Shown here piece after piece: positions 8,605 through 18,453 of a stretch of DNA of 64,000 nucleotides. Positions within the stretch are counted from its first letter, which is position 1; each line of letters begins with the position of its first letter. The notes under the pieces were generated by a model, which was not told where the DNA came from, did not search any database, and saw nothing but the letters and a program-made list of their open reading frames with translations. Both the position numbers and the translations under genes were made by a program. The DNA comes from DATKGX01 sp035510555 (GTDB lineage: Bacteria > Patescibacteriota > Microgenomatia > Levybacterales > UBA12049): NCBI GenBank assembly GCA_035510555.1, contig DATKGX010000048.1, positions 1 to 64,000 on the forward strand. Reading direction: 5' to 3'.

Positions 8605-9170
8605 AGGAATTTTTCTCTAATCGCAATTGAATTATCGATAGAAGCTTTAAGATTTAAGCGAGTGGGTAAAGATTTCTCGGGAGACCATGTAAAGTTTGCC
8701 GGAATTTCTTGTTTTAATTTTGTCAGAACTTCGATGTGTTTTTGGGCGGCTTCGCTAAGAAGTTTACTGTCCGCCAATATGTTCTCTCCTTTATTTTGCG
8801 CTTTTAGAAGATTTGGTAAAGTATTTGTAAAATATGCATCGGACTTCTCAAGAGCACTAAATCCCAATAAATACTGATTATATTCAAATAATGTTTTTGC
8901 TTCAACTAAATATTTATCTGATTCTTTAAGGTTATAGTTAAATTGTCCGAAATCCCCGAAATACCAATACTTCAAAAGTGCTTCCTCCACTAAATGCAAT
9001 TTGTAATAAATGCCTCCTGGCATCGTAGAAGGATAAGGAAGAACGTAACTGGAGTCAGCGTAGGAAGTCGAAGTCAGAAATAAAAGAGTTATTAAAAGAA
9101 AAAGAATGACAAAGATTCTTGACAAGTTTGAATTTTGAATTTGTAATTTTATTTTTTGTGCCATTGCCAT
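8601..9170 (-). CDS. Secreted or anchored DUF5667-like protein
   Basis: This 189-aa protein has a basic N-terminus, one hydrophobic stretch (about residues 18-36) and a possible signal peptidase I site after TSYA. The mature part YVLPYPSTMPGGIYYKLHLV and a helical remainder resemble the DUF5667 family of small exported proteins (proline-rich start, then a conserved lysine helix). No catalytic motif is seen. The start overlaps galE by 22 bp; a second ATG two codons downstream (9164) is equally possible. A degenerate heptamer repeat forms part of the signal peptide's n-region. It may be a periplasmic partner of the glycan machinery, but nothing proves this. Confidence 0.65.
   Translation of the reverse strand: MAMAQKIKLQIQNSNLSRIFVILFLLITLLFLTSTSYADSSYVLPYPSTMPGGIYYKLHLVEEALLKYWYFGDFGQFNYNLKESDKYLVEAKTLFEYNQYLLGFSALEKSDAYFTNTLPNLLKAQNKGENILADSKLLSEAAQKHIEVLTKLKQEIPANFTWSPEKSLPTRLNLKASIDNSIAIREKFL
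9127..9147. repeat. Short degenerate heptamer repeat TTTGAAT
   Basis: Two perfect TTTGAAT units and one altered unit (TTGTAAT) lie at the 5' end of the DUF5667-like gene and overlap the last codon positions of galE. The array is weaker than the others in the window but has the same 7-bp period. Confidence 0.5.
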
Positions 9171-10111
9171 GCGGTTTTAACAATTGTCTCAAGATCGGAA
9201 TATTTCGGGCTAAAATTTAATTCGGATTTTATTTTTGTTGGATCAGCAACTAGTTCATCTGCGTCACCGGGACGTCTTGGAGAATTTTGAATATCAACTT
9301 TCTGACCCGAAACTTTCTCGACCATCCCAATAATTTCTCTATTTGAAAATCCTACTCCGGTTCCAACGTTGTAAATATAATTTCCGGGGTCTAACTGTAG
9401 CTTTTTAATAGCCAGAACGTGTGCTTCGACTAGATCTAACACGTGAATATAATCTCTCACGCAGGTTCCGTCTTTAGTCTTATAATCAGATCCAAAAAGA
9501 TTAAACTTTTTATTCTCCATCAACGCGCTTATTACTTTAGGAATTATGTGACTTTCTGGATTATGCTGTTCTCCCATTAAGCCATCTAGGGAAGCGCCGG
9601 CCGCATTAAAATATCTTAAGGCAACCGAGGAAAGCTTTTTTGTCTTTCCGTACCAATCGATAATTTTTTCAACCATTAGCTTACTTTCCCCGTACGGATT
9701 GGTTGGTTTCGTCTTGCTACTCTCCGGAATTGGAATTTGCTCGGGATTTCCATAAACGCCGGCCGAGGAAGAAAATATAAAATTATTAGTTTCCGTTTCG
9801 GCCATCTCCTCTAGAATATTGAGTGAGGAAAAAACATTGTTCTGAAAATAGAGATAAGGATTTTCCATAGACTCGCCCATCGAAATGAAACCGGCAAAAT
9901 GTATGACGCCATCAAACTTATCCTTAAAAACCGCTTGCACGAAATTTTTATCGAGTAGGTTTCCAACCACTAACTTTGCTCTTGAATCGACAGCTTCTTT
10001 ATGCCCTCTCTCCAGGCTATCTGCCACCACGACTTCATCTCCTTGCTCTAATAGTCGCTTTACCATAAAGCTTCCGATGTATCCTGCTCCGCCGGTTACC
10101 AAAATCTTCAT
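9149..10111 (-). CDS. galE: UDP-glucose 4-epimerase
   Basis: This 320-aa extended SDR enzyme interconverts UDP-glucose and UDP-galactose with bound NAD. Visible motifs are the NAD-binding GGAGYIGS (7-14), FSSSAGVYG (113-121), the catalytic pair in YGESK (Y140, K144), the serines at 114-116 and RYFNAAGA. Length is normal for the family. It is the only nucleotide-sugar enzyme in the window and would supply UDP-galactose to the transferases here. Its ATG overlaps the stop of the upstream GT39-like gene as ATGA. Related epimerases acting on N-acetyl or uronic sugars cannot be fully excluded. Confidence 0.93.
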   Translation of the reverse strand: MKILVTGGAGYIGSFMVKRLLEQGDEVVVADSLERGHKEAVDSRAKLVVGNLLDKNFVQAVFKDKFDGVIHFAGFISMGESMENPYLYFQNNVFSSLNILEEMAETETNNFIFSSSAGVYGNPEQIPIPESSKTKPTNPYGESKLMVEKIIDWYGKTKKLSSVALRYFNAAGASLDGLMGEQHNPESHIIPKVISALMENKKFNLFGSDYKTKDGTCVRDYIHVLDLVEAHVLAIKKLQLDPGNYIYNVGTGVGFSNREIIGMVEKVSGQKVDIQNSPRRPGDADELVADPTKIKSELNFSPKYSDLETIVKTAWQWHKK

Positions 10112-11679
10112 AACTTACTTATTATATAATTTTTCAAAGAAAAAGTGGACTTTAATTGATCTTTATTAAGCCAACCTACCTGGTTATCATAAACGGAAGA
10201 TGCATTGACGCTTACCCATAAGCCTTTCTTATCATCTTCCGCCAGCTTCGCTGGGCTTATAAAACTTAAGCTCTCGATCCTTACGGGTGTTGTTAATATC
10301 GTGAGACGCTTTCCCGGACAATCCTTTCCGTAGCAATTAATACCTATCCTTACTCCGTTTTTGTCTAATTCCCCTGCGTTTCTTAATAGAAGACTTAACG
10401 GCAAACTGTACCCGGAGTTTTCATGCTTATAATCGTAAATTGAAAATTTCTGATTCGGATATTTTTGGTTTAGAGTTTTGATAATCATTTCCTCCGAGCT
10501 GATTGCGTTTTTATAGATAAAAGCGTTTTTGATAGTTAACCAGTTCATTAAGATAAGAAAAACCAAAAGAATTAATCCTAAAGATTTAACCAATTTATTT
10601 CTAAAAGTAAAAAACTGCTCGATTAGAAATGCCGTAAAGATTAGGATAAACGGAATTAAATAAATTAGGTAATCGTCTGTTCTTTCTCCTCTATATGATT
10701 TATTGATAAAAAGTAGGATTAAAAAAATTATTCCTAGAAAAAACATCTGCAGGGAGACCCTTTTACGGAAAATAGAGAGAAAGAAAGTTAAACCGCTTGC
10801 AAAAAATAAAGCTAAGCCTACCCAATAAAAATTGCCGACGACTCTTCCCCAATAGACAGGGAAATAATTAAATAAGAAAAGCTTCCAACTGTTTGGAACG
10901 TAGATTCTATATTGTGCGATTAATAAATAATCAAGAATATTTCTGGTGTTAGCAAAACTTTGATGAGCATCCCAATACAGTATCGGAAGCGATGGAATAA
11001 AAACTCCTAAACAAGTGACGAGAAATGTTGTTATTCTTTTTTTGAGAGAAAATTTCGGAATAAATAAAACAGCCAAAGCAAAAATTAATAAATTTATCGC
11101 TTCGTAATGCATACTTATTGCCAGTCCGATTGATATTCCCATTAAGAAACTGAAGATAATTTCATTTTTTTGCCACACCTTAACGAAACAGATTATTGTC
11201 AGAATTGCGAAAACCGTCACGAAAGTAGGATTACCCAGTTCAATTGATTTTCCGACATACTGAGGGGAAAGCATTGCTAAAATTCCGATAATGATTGAGA
11301 ATCTTTTCCCGATTAAGATTTTTCCGAGGTACATTAAAAGAACAACGCTAATAATGCTGATTATTCCGGTAAGAATCCACGGTGAGCTGATTGAGAAAGG
11401 GAAAATAATGTAGGAAGCCATTACCAGCCAATAATAGATACCACCAGTCACAAAGGGTCCGGCGGAGCTAAACGGTCCCATCAAAGGCAATTGATGCCTG
11501 CTTAGCGCTTCCAGGGCAATTATCGCGTCTCTGGCATTATCTGAGCCGATGCCCCACCTGTTTGGAAAATTATAAAACCTGATCACCAAGGTTAGCAATG
11601 TAATTAAAGTTACAGAGGCTTTATATTTGTCTAATGACGGTCTGAAGTTATCGAGACGTTTTAAAAAAATTTTATGCAT
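10108..11679 (-). CDS. GT39-like membrane glycosyltransferase (DxxxD type)
   Basis: This 523-aa GT-C protein has its first TM at about residues 20-36, then RWGIGSDNARDAIIA with D47 and D51 in the first external loop, then GGIYYWLV and about ten further TMs of the PMT_2 (ArnT/PMT) layout. The C-terminal ~130 residues are extracytoplasmic and include FSIYDYKHENSGYSLPLSLL and ENSGYSLP. The protein at 24080-25582 shares both the loop and this C-terminal domain, so the two are paralogs 14 kb apart. It probably transfers a sugar from polyprenyl phosphate to a lipid or protein acceptor; the sugar is unknown. Confidence 0.85.
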   Translation of the reverse strand: MHKIFLKRLDNFRPSLDKYKASVTLITLLTLVIRFYNFPNRWGIGSDNARDAIIALEALSRHQLPLMGPFSSAGPFVTGGIYYWLVMASYIIFPFSISSPWILTGIISIISVVLLMYLGKILIGKRFSIIIGILAMLSPQYVGKSIELGNPTFVTVFAILTIICFVKVWQKNEIIFSFLMGISIGLAISMHYEAINLLIFALAVLFIPKFSLKKRITTFLVTCLGVFIPSLPILYWDAHQSFANTRNILDYLLIAQYRIYVPNSWKLFLFNYFPVYWGRVVGNFYWVGLALFFASGLTFFLSIFRKRVSLQMFFLGIIFLILLFINKSYRGERTDDYLIYLIPFILIFTAFLIEQFFTFRNKLVKSLGLILLVFLILMNWLTIKNAFIYKNAISSEEMIIKTLNQKYPNQKFSIYDYKHENSGYSLPLSLLLRNAGELDKNGVRIGINCYGKDCPGKRLTILTTPVRIESLSFISPAKLAEDDKKGLWVSVNASSVYDNQVGWLNKDQLKSTFSLKNYIISKL

Positions 11680-12457
11680 TTTTGCCTGCCAAAAGGTAAT
11701 CTAAATAAGAAACCGGAAACCGTAGAGCTGAGAAAAACGAAAATACAAAACCCTGCCACCAGTCCATAAACCCCTTATGTCTAATATAGGTTAACAAAAA
11801 CCAATGCGTTGGCTTAAGAAATAAATAAAGACATCCGTAATAAACTTTTTGTAAGAGATTTTTATGCTGTAACTCTTCTCTTATCTGAACTGCGGCAAAC
11901 TGATTATAACGATTCCATTTATTAAGATAGTGGGAAAAATTTTCGTAAGGATAATGAAGTAAAGCCGATTTAAGATAACCAACTTTCCCTTCAACTACTG
12001 CTTGTTCATGGACGTCTTTCTGTGGAAGTTTGCCTTTACCGTTTCGATAGAATCTTAAGGTGTAATCAGGATATTGCCCACCCTTCATTAAGAATCTTCC
12101 CAAAAACCAATTTTTTCTTGGCATCCAATAGCCGTTGAACTCTTTCGAATCTTCTTCTAGAATTTTTTTAATTTCTTCTTTTTGTCCTGCGGAAACATGT
12201 TCATCTCCATCTAATTGCAATATCCAATCTTTCGTCGCCATCTCAATTGCCATTTGCTTATTGATATGAAAGTTAGGCTTATTGGTGGTTATTTTTACCC
12301 TAGCCTGATATTGTTTGGCTATTTTTACCGTTTCATCAGAAGACATACCGTCAACAATTACTATTTCATCCGCTAGATCTTTAACGCTATCTAAACATGC
12401 AGCTAAATTTTTCTCCTCGTTATAAGTGGCAAGAACGACCGAAAGCATTTGCTTCAT
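11672..12457 (-). CDS. GT2 glycosyltransferase, WaaE/KdtX-like
   Basis: This 261-aa GT-A enzyme has VVLATYNEEKNL near the start, IVIVDGMSSDET (32-43) and the metal-binding LDGDEHVS (82-89). The downstream YTLRFYRNGKGK...VHE pattern is typical of the lipopolysaccharide core glucosyltransferase subgroup. The ATG at 12457 is preferred to an in-frame TTG two codons upstream. A short amphipathic or hydrophobic tail (about residues 205-250) may bind the membrane. Similar proteins are at 38466-39227 and 40137-41054. It probably adds a sugar to a lipid-linked chain in the cytoplasm. Confidence 0.87.
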   Translation of the reverse strand: MKQMLSVVLATYNEEKNLAACLDSVKDLADEIVIVDGMSSDETVKIAKQYQARVKITTNKPNFHINKQMAIEMATKDWILQLDGDEHVSAGQKEEIKKILEEDSKEFNGYWMPRKNWFLGRFLMKGGQYPDYTLRFYRNGKGKLPQKDVHEQAVVEGKVGYLKSALLHYPYENFSHYLNKWNRYNQFAAVQIREELQHKNLLQKVYYGCLYLFLKPTHWFLLTYIRHKGFMDWWQGFVFSFFSALRFPVSYLDYLLAGKNA

Positions 12458-12470
12458 AAGCAATATGATA

Positions 12471-14111
12471 CTAGGAAAATCTTCCCTTTACAAACCTAAA
12501 GCTCAATAAACTTGCTAAAATTACCAAACTTGCTGCGGAGAGAAGATCACAAATTAGCCGTAACTTTGTCTCGGAATACTTTGCTTCAATCGTATAATTT
12601 CCTTGATTAAGAAAAAACAGCATGGTTCCTCGATATTGCATATTCTGAAATTGAATAGTAACCGGTACGCTGTTAGCTAAAATCTCCCAACCCGGAAAAT
12701 AGAGCGTATTTTCTTCAAATAAAGTTCTCTTTGCGACGTTCACCGTGTAAAGATGATCCGTCGAGGTCCTTTTTATTTCTTTAATGGTTGCCTTACCGTC
12801 AAGCATTTCTAAATGGCTTTTTGGCGCATGCTCCATAAACCTTACCGACCAAAGAGGCGAACTCTCACCGGTATCAGTCGTACTAGGATATATACCGGTA
12901 TAAAAACCGGCCGGTTTATATAAATAATCTTTGGCTTTAAAATAATCCTTACTAATAAACAACACTATGGCGATTAAAATTAATACTAAAATGAGCTGCA
13001 ATTTTTTGGGAATTTTAGAAATTAGCATAGCAGCTAATATTGCTGTTGATAAAACAGCAATCGCCAGAAACCGCCAGGCAAATTGAAAGTTTTGCAGAAG
13101 AATTATTCTTTCCCAGAGAAAATTAGAGATGGGCAGCATTAAAAATATTGCCAACAAGGTATATAAAAGGCATAACAATATAAGTAGATAATTTTTGTCT
13201 TTTTTCAACCAAAAGATAATAGCTAAAACCGGGGATAAGATTAATGCTAACCATTGAACTATTCCCAGTTGCTCTGTAAACATGCCGCTTCCGCCATAGC
13301 TCCAGGACCCGTAAATCAAGGCCTTCAAGCTAACAAAACTATCTTTATACACTCCTTTTGTAATGATATTCCGAAGCGTATATCTTCCCTCAAGTAATGC
13401 CGGTGCCCAAAAGAATGCCGACAGAGTAAAGCCAAAAAGTATTAAGAATAAAGTATTAAGTATTAAGTGTTTATTGAATTTGGATAACCAGACAAGATAT
13501 AAACCGTAGAAAAATATAAACGGCACTGTAATAAGTGCAATCGCATTATGTGCAAGAATTAAAAAGGCCAACGATAAAGAACCAAAGAGCGTATATCTAA
13601 TGTCAGGGTTCTTATAAAGCTTGTAAAGAAAATATAAAACCAATGGTACAAATGCGAAAGCCAGATTTTCGCCTATATCCCCTCTAACGTTGAGATCTAC
13701 AAACCTGTAGGGAGCATATGTGTACAGAAAGGCTCCCAAAAGTGCCGGTTCTTTACCTAAGAATTGCTTGAGCCAGAAAAACATAAAGAATAAGGATAGA
13801 ATCATCCCTAAACCGTAAACAATTTTTACTGAATCAACTAGGGAAAAGCCGAAAAAATGAAAAACAGAAGCTAAGTAGGATGGCAAAGGATATAAAAATT
13901 CCAAGATTGGGTGGCCATATCCCCAATTAAGATTTGCAGCCCATCTGGGAATTAAATTTCCTTCAATAAGATTTTGGTAGAAATTGGCGATCCGGGCAAT
14001 ATGATCTTGTCCGTCGTGTGTTATCGGCAAACCGGGATGCACAAGCGATAAAACTGAAATAATCGAAAGCACAATTAGGATAGCGACGATAAATCTATTT
14101 CTTAACATCAT
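12471..14111 (-). CDS. PTPS-related polytopic membrane protein (GT-C-like)
   Basis: This 546-aa protein has HDGQDH at residues 32-37, LIPRWAANLNWGYGHPILEF in the first external loop and YPLPSYLASVF, the core signature of the PTPS-related family. About ten TMs follow, then a C-terminal external domain with NTLYFPGWEI, a glycine-rich turn and a final TM pair ending in RFVKGRFS. The start overlaps the upstream GT39-like gene by 17 bp. A heptamer tandem array encodes about residues 214-224 (HLILNTLFLI), which form part of a TM and so had to stay hydrophobic. Function as a polyprenyl-phosphate sugar transferase is inferred. Confidence 0.85.
   Translation of the reverse strand: MMLRNRFIVAILIVLSIISVLSLVHPGLPITHDGQDHIARIANFYQNLIEGNLIPRWAANLNWGYGHPILEFLYPLPSYLASVFHFFGFSLVDSVKIVYGLGMILSLFFMFFWLKQFLGKEPALLGAFLYTYAPYRFVDLNVRGDIGENLAFAFVPLVLYFLYKLYKNPDIRYTLFGSLSLAFLILAHNAIALITVPFIFFYGLYLVWLSKFNKHLILNTLFLILFGFTLSAFFWAPALLEGRYTLRNIITKGVYKDSFVSLKALIYGSWSYGGSGMFTEQLGIVQWLALILSPVLAIIFWLKKDKNYLLILLCLLYTLLAIFLMLPISNFLWERIILLQNFQFAWRFLAIAVLSTAILAAMLISKIPKKLQLILVLILIAIVLFISKDYFKAKDYLYKPAGFYTGIYPSTTDTGESSPLWSVRFMEHAPKSHLEMLDGKATIKEIKRTSTDHLYTVNVAKRTLFEENTLYFPGWEILANSVPVTIQFQNMQYRGTMLFFLNQGNYTIEAKYSETKLRLICDLLSAASLVILASLLSFRFVKGRFS
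13438..13472. repeat. Heptameric tandem repeat AGTATTA, five units, in coding sequence
   Basis: Units AGTATTA, AGAATAA, AGTATTA, AGTATTA and AGTGTTT run in frame through the PTPS-related gene 12471-14111. Here the repeat encodes part of a hydrophobic segment. Confidence 0.8.
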
Positions 14112-15390
14112 ATGGATTTAGTCCTTTCTGCCTCATGTAATAATAGTACAAATAAGATTCGGGAACACCTACTTGGAACTCTATTCTTTGCCCTTGATTT
14201 ATTGTCTGCATAGTATTTTCCCACCTCTTCGTTAAGCCAACATCATGATAAGGTAAATAGGTCATTACATTTGTAAACGCAATATAAACTAGCACAATTA
14301 GAACAATCGCTTTGGGAATAATATTCTTTATCGTCCAAATCCTCCCTAGAAAATAGGCAATGATTAAAAGAGCGATGAATCGATTAATAACAAAATAGTA
14401 ATCACTTATTTCCCCGCTATAAGTAGCAAATATAATCCAAGGAACAATAAACCAGAGAAAAACCAAATAAGCAAATTTTTTTCTTTCCGTATTTAAAGCC
14501 TTGAAAAGATAGATAATAAAGAAAAGTGGCAACAAGACAACTTTAAAGGGAAACAGTTTATCGCTAAAGAGGTAAGTGTTGAATTGAATTAGCGCATCTC
14601 CCGTAATTTGAATCATTCTCTTCAAATGAAATCCGTGATAATAAGTTTGAAGATAGTCAGTAAAATTTGAACCTGTAGATTTTTGCTGAACTTGGTAAAC
14701 AACATTCGGCACTAACCATACTAAAAACAATGGCAATGACAAAATTATATACTTGAGAGTTTCTTTGCTTCTGGGGAAAAGCGGTAAAGTTAAAATAATA
14801 ATTACCGGGAAGAAAATCGCGGTAAAATGTAAATTAAAAGCAAACCCCACTAATAAAGCCAAGGGAATAATTTTTTTTATGTCGCCGATAACTATTTTGT
14901 ATAAAACGTAGAATATTAATAATGCAATTGCCGGAAGAAGATCAACCGGCCATTGTACTCTGTCAAAAAATATTGCAGGCAAAGAAAACGTATTGATAAA
15001 AACCGCAATTAAAGCTACCTCAGTTGAAAACAATTTCTTAGCGACATAAAATATCACCCAAAAAGTAAAAATACTGCAAACTCCCGCAAAAACACTTGAG
15101 GCAATCGGATTTAATCTAAAAATCCAATAAGCCACGGCCAGCATATAATAATAAACCGGCCCAATATAGATATTGCTATTTTCCTTGGCAACCATTCCAA
15201 TTAAGGGAAACCAATGATTGACCAAAATGTTTTTTGCGGCCCAGGCATTATCCACCTGATCATAACCAAATGCATTCTTTAGATCCATTTGGTAAAACCT
15301 GAGAAATATTTCAAATAAAAATATCGCTGCAACAACTACTATATATTTATTTTTAAGTAACCATTCCCAGTATTTATTAAATTTTTTCAT
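14095..15390 (-). CDS. GT39-like membrane glycosyltransferase, short form
   Basis: This 431-aa GT-C protein has a TM at about residues 17-33, then FGYDQVDNAWAAKNI with D44 and D47 in the first external loop, then IGPVYYYMLAVAYWIF. About ten TMs follow. It ends soon after the last TM, with only about 45 external residues (VGVPESYLYYYYMRQKGLNP), so it lacks most of the C-terminal soluble domain of its neighbours. It is part of a run of GT39-like genes separated by three bases or overlapping. It may act alone or depend on a neighbour for acceptor binding; this is a guess from domain layout. Confidence 0.83.
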   Translation of the reverse strand: MKKFNKYWEWLLKNKYIVVVAAIFLFEIFLRFYQMDLKNAFGYDQVDNAWAAKNILVNHWFPLIGMVAKENSNIYIGPVYYYMLAVAYWIFRLNPIASSVFAGVCSIFTFWVIFYVAKKLFSTEVALIAVFINTFSLPAIFFDRVQWPVDLLPAIALLIFYVLYKIVIGDIKKIIPLALLVGFAFNLHFTAIFFPVIIILTLPLFPRSKETLKYIILSLPLFLVWLVPNVVYQVQQKSTGSNFTDYLQTYYHGFHLKRMIQITGDALIQFNTYLFSDKLFPFKVVLLPLFFIIYLFKALNTERKKFAYLVFLWFIVPWIIFATYSGEISDYYFVINRFIALLIIAYFLGRIWTIKNIIPKAIVLIVLVYIAFTNVMTYLPYHDVGLTKRWENTMQTINQGQRIEFQVGVPESYLYYYYMRQKGLNPYDVKK

Positions 15391-15393
15391 AAA

Positions 15394-16962
15394 TTAAGCT
15401 TGCCTTTTTTGCACTATAAAACCGCTTGGTATTAAAGTTTTAGTATCTATAATTTTACCCGTTTTTATTACGGTTTCCATCCAACCCTTATAGGTCCAGG
15501 GTTGATTCATGTCTACCTGCATTAATAGATAGAAAGTTCCTTTCTTTTCCTGATAAGGAAAATAGTGATATTTTGGCTTTGCATACCACCAGAGAAGATA
15601 ATCATATGGATAAGTATAAACGGGGGGCGTAAAAATATATAGCCCAAACGGCTTACCTTTAGCATCCTTATAAATATAGTCTATTGCCTGCTCCTGACCT
15701 TTTATTTTTGCCGCGCCGCCAAGATCGGGATAATCTTTTATGGTCATCGAAATAGCACTTGTTACGGAAGTAAGTAAAAATATAGCTATCGCTAAAATGG
15801 CTATTAATTTAGCTAAATGCGACTTTCCTTTAAAGATTTTATAGATTATGTATGTAGCTATAAAAATATATATAACATCAAGGTGATAAAGATAATAATA
15901 GTAAACGAAATTCCTAAGTAGCGAAAGAACAGCCACGGTAACTAATAGTGTGATGAATAAATATTTTAGGAAATTCTTAAGAGTCGCTTCTTTTTCTCTC
16001 AATGTAAGAAAAACAAGCAGTGCAATAAAGGCTAAAAACAGCAAAGCGGAATATGGAGGAATATTTTTGATAGTAAAGGTGTTGAGAAAATTACTTACAA
16101 ACGTAGATATATGATTGTTTAAAAGATTATCGTGAGCATTCGTTCTTAGGTAGACATTCGGCTGCACCAAAACATAGTTTATTATCCCTCTCGTTCCAAT
16201 AAAGTTATGTCTTACTTCAAATAAAAGCATTGGTAAAATCCCGAGAACAAATCCCATAAAAAGAGATAAATACTCTTTTACCTTATTAAGCTTAAGGATA
16301 AACACAACATAAAAAAGCAAAGCAACGCACATTGGGACTGCCATAGCAATTTCAAAATTATAAACAAAAACGGAAAAGAAAGCCGCTAGAAAAAGGTATT
16401 TCTTATCCTTCTTAAAAGCCTTGTAAGTAAAATAAAAAGCTAAAAATATAAAAAACGTTGATGGGTGATTATTCCAAATAAACCTGGCCTGGTCAATTAG
16501 AGGACTTGATATAGCAATAAAAAATGCCATTAGTGCGCCCGCCCATTGGTTTTTAAATATGGTTCTGGCAAAGAAATAAGCAAAGATAATGGAAGCCATA
16601 CTAAACATAAACATCATTATCATTCCGCCATATGGATTTCCTTTGAAAAGCACAAAAAAGATTGAAAGAAGATAATAATAAACAGGCCCCTGGAAAATAC
16701 CTTGGGTACCTGCGAAACCTCCTCCTATTTCTGAGCCTATTAGAGTAAACTTATGGTTAATAACTATATCTTTTACAGCCATGTAGTCTCTTCCTTGATC
16801 AATCAGAAAAAGATAATTGTTAGCTAAAATTTCAACGGCTCTTGGGAAAATGGAGAGAAAAATTATTAATCCTAAAAATAAAAAGAATATTGCGCGTCTT
16901 ACTCTTTTATCTTCTAAAAACACACTCGCCTGTTTGATAACAGAATTGAAATTTACATTCAT
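15394..16962 (-). CDS. GT39-like membrane glycosyltransferase (DxxxD type)
   Basis: This 522-aa protein has a TM at about 24-44, LIDQGRDYMAVKDI with D55 and D59 in the first external loop, and FQGPVYYYLLSIFF. About ten TMs follow. The C-terminal external domain includes PPVYTYPYDYLLWWYAKPKY and ends GFIVQKRQA. The adjacent protein 16966-18453 shares this C-terminal layout (YLFNWYGPKKYHY, then GIIVQTRIH), so the two arose by tandem duplication. Expected donor: a polyprenyl-phosphate sugar. Confidence 0.85.
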   Translation of the reverse strand: MNVNFNSVIKQASVFLEDKRVRRAIFFLFLGLIIFLSIFPRAVEILANNYLFLIDQGRDYMAVKDIVINHKFTLIGSEIGGGFAGTQGIFQGPVYYYLLSIFFVLFKGNPYGGMIMMFMFSMASIIFAYFFARTIFKNQWAGALMAFFIAISSPLIDQARFIWNNHPSTFFIFLAFYFTYKAFKKDKKYLFLAAFFSVFVYNFEIAMAVPMCVALLFYVVFILKLNKVKEYLSLFMGFVLGILPMLLFEVRHNFIGTRGIINYVLVQPNVYLRTNAHDNLLNNHISTFVSNFLNTFTIKNIPPYSALLFLAFIALLVFLTLREKEATLKNFLKYLFITLLVTVAVLSLLRNFVYYYYLYHLDVIYIFIATYIIYKIFKGKSHLAKLIAILAIAIFLLTSVTSAISMTIKDYPDLGGAAKIKGQEQAIDYIYKDAKGKPFGLYIFTPPVYTYPYDYLLWWYAKPKYHYFPYQEKKGTFYLLMQVDMNQPWTYKGWMETVIKTGKIIDTKTLIPSGFIVQKRQA

Positions 16963-16965
16963 AAA

Positions 16966-18453
16966 TTAATGAATTCTTGTTTGGACGATGATTCCGCCTT
17001 TTACCTCTTGAGATTTAATGATTCTTCCGTCCCCTTCTCTTTGGGTTAACCAATTTTCTAGCCTTGAGGGGTCTTGGAAATCGGGCTCCAGAATAAAATA
17101 AGCCAGATTTGCTTGTGTCTGAGGTGAATAGTGATACTTTTTAGGCCCATACCAATTAAAGAGATATTGATAGGTATAATCGTAAACTGGCGGCGTGTAG
17201 ACAACGTACTTAAAAGGTTTTCCGCCTGATTGTTTGTAAACATAATCTATAACTGCAACTTGATTACGATAAACAGACGCATCTCCTTCCCATAAGGGCT
17301 TACCTATATTTTGAATTTGGGAATAAGGATTTAGATTAAAAAGAAAAATTATTAGTGTTAATAAAATTGCCAATTTAGTCGAAAAATTTTTGGCCAATAG
17401 ATAAACAGCGATTGCAAAAAGTAAAAGATAAAAAACCGGCAGACCAACTAGATAATGAGGCCAAACATCATGACTAAAAAAAGTCAACCCAATTAGAAAA
17501 ACTGCTACGACAATTAATGAAACTCTAATGAAATTTTTTATTATCCAGTCGGATTTTTTGTAAAAAAGCAAAATAGAGAAAACTATAAATACTAATTCGC
17601 ATCCGACTAAAAGCTTATTGTCATTACTAAGAGTTGAGGCAAATTGACTAAACAAAATATTTATTCTGCTTATTAAAATGCTTACGATGGAAGGCAGATT
17701 GTGCGAGGAATTACCTGTTGTAAAAAAGGCGATTAGCGCTTTTGTCATCAAGAATTGGTGCCTAACTTCAAATATAATTCTCGGGACAAGAATTATTAGT
17801 CCTCCAAATATAAATGCGGCTATAGATTTTAAATTAAATTTTCTTTGAATTGATAATACGGCAAGAACTATTCCAATAGAGAATAAAATTCCATAAACAA
17901 TTTCAATATCAATGCTTAGAACCAATAATATCCCTAAAAATAAATATAACAATGGTTTATTCTTTTGATTTTTTGCAAAAATCTTATTTAGAATCAACAA
18001 AATAATAATGACAAACAATGGCGCGATGTTTGGATTCCAAATTTGCGAAGACAAAGAAACCATTATACCTGACACGCTGACTAGGACTGCTAAAATTAAA
18101 CCTAAACTATTTCCGCCAACCTTTTTTCCAAAATAAAAACTTAAAATTATTATCGAAATTCCAATTAGTGATATTGACAGAACTATTCCTCGTGGATCGC
18201 CGGAGAAGATAATAAAAAAAGGAGTCAACAGGTAATACCACCACGGACCATAAAATATTCCCGGCAATCCGGTCGTCGCTCCAATCAGGGGAATTTTATG
18301 CAGATTAACAATCGCCGAAAGCGCCAGCATGTCCCGCCCGACGTCGTAAGTAAAAGCAAAAGAATTAGTTAGAACCCCTTGCAATCTTAAATAAGCACCA
18401 ATCAAAACAACCAGGAATAAAACTAGATATTCTTTTTTGAAAAATTTCTTCAT
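16966..18453 (-). CDS. GT39-like membrane glycosyltransferase (DxxxD type)
   Basis: This 495-aa protein starts with a TM (9-25), then FTYDVGRDMLALSAI with D37 and D41, and FYGPWWYYLLTPFF. About ten TMs and a C-terminal external domain follow, with PPVYDYTYQYLFNWYGPKKY and the end GIIVQTRIH. It is a tandem paralog of 15394-16962, separated by three bases, and its start overlaps the upstream GT39-like gene by four bases. The aromatic-rich WYGPKKYHY stretch could bind sugar; this is inference. Confidence 0.85.
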   Translation of the reverse strand: MKKFFKKEYLVLFLVVLIGAYLRLQGVLTNSFAFTYDVGRDMLALSAIVNLHKIPLIGATTGLPGIFYGPWWYYLLTPFFIIFSGDPRGIVLSISLIGISIIILSFYFGKKVGGNSLGLILAVLVSVSGIMVSLSSQIWNPNIAPLFVIIILLILNKIFAKNQKNKPLLYLFLGILLVLSIDIEIVYGILFSIGIVLAVLSIQRKFNLKSIAAFIFGGLIILVPRIIFEVRHQFLMTKALIAFFTTGNSSHNLPSIVSILISRINILFSQFASTLSNDNKLLVGCELVFIVFSILLFYKKSDWIIKNFIRVSLIVVAVFLIGLTFFSHDVWPHYLVGLPVFYLLLFAIAVYLLAKNFSTKLAILLTLIIFLFNLNPYSQIQNIGKPLWEGDASVYRNQVAVIDYVYKQSGGKPFKYVVYTPPVYDYTYQYLFNWYGPKKYHYSPQTQANLAYFILEPDFQDPSRLENWLTQREGDGRIIKSQEVKGGIIVQTRIH

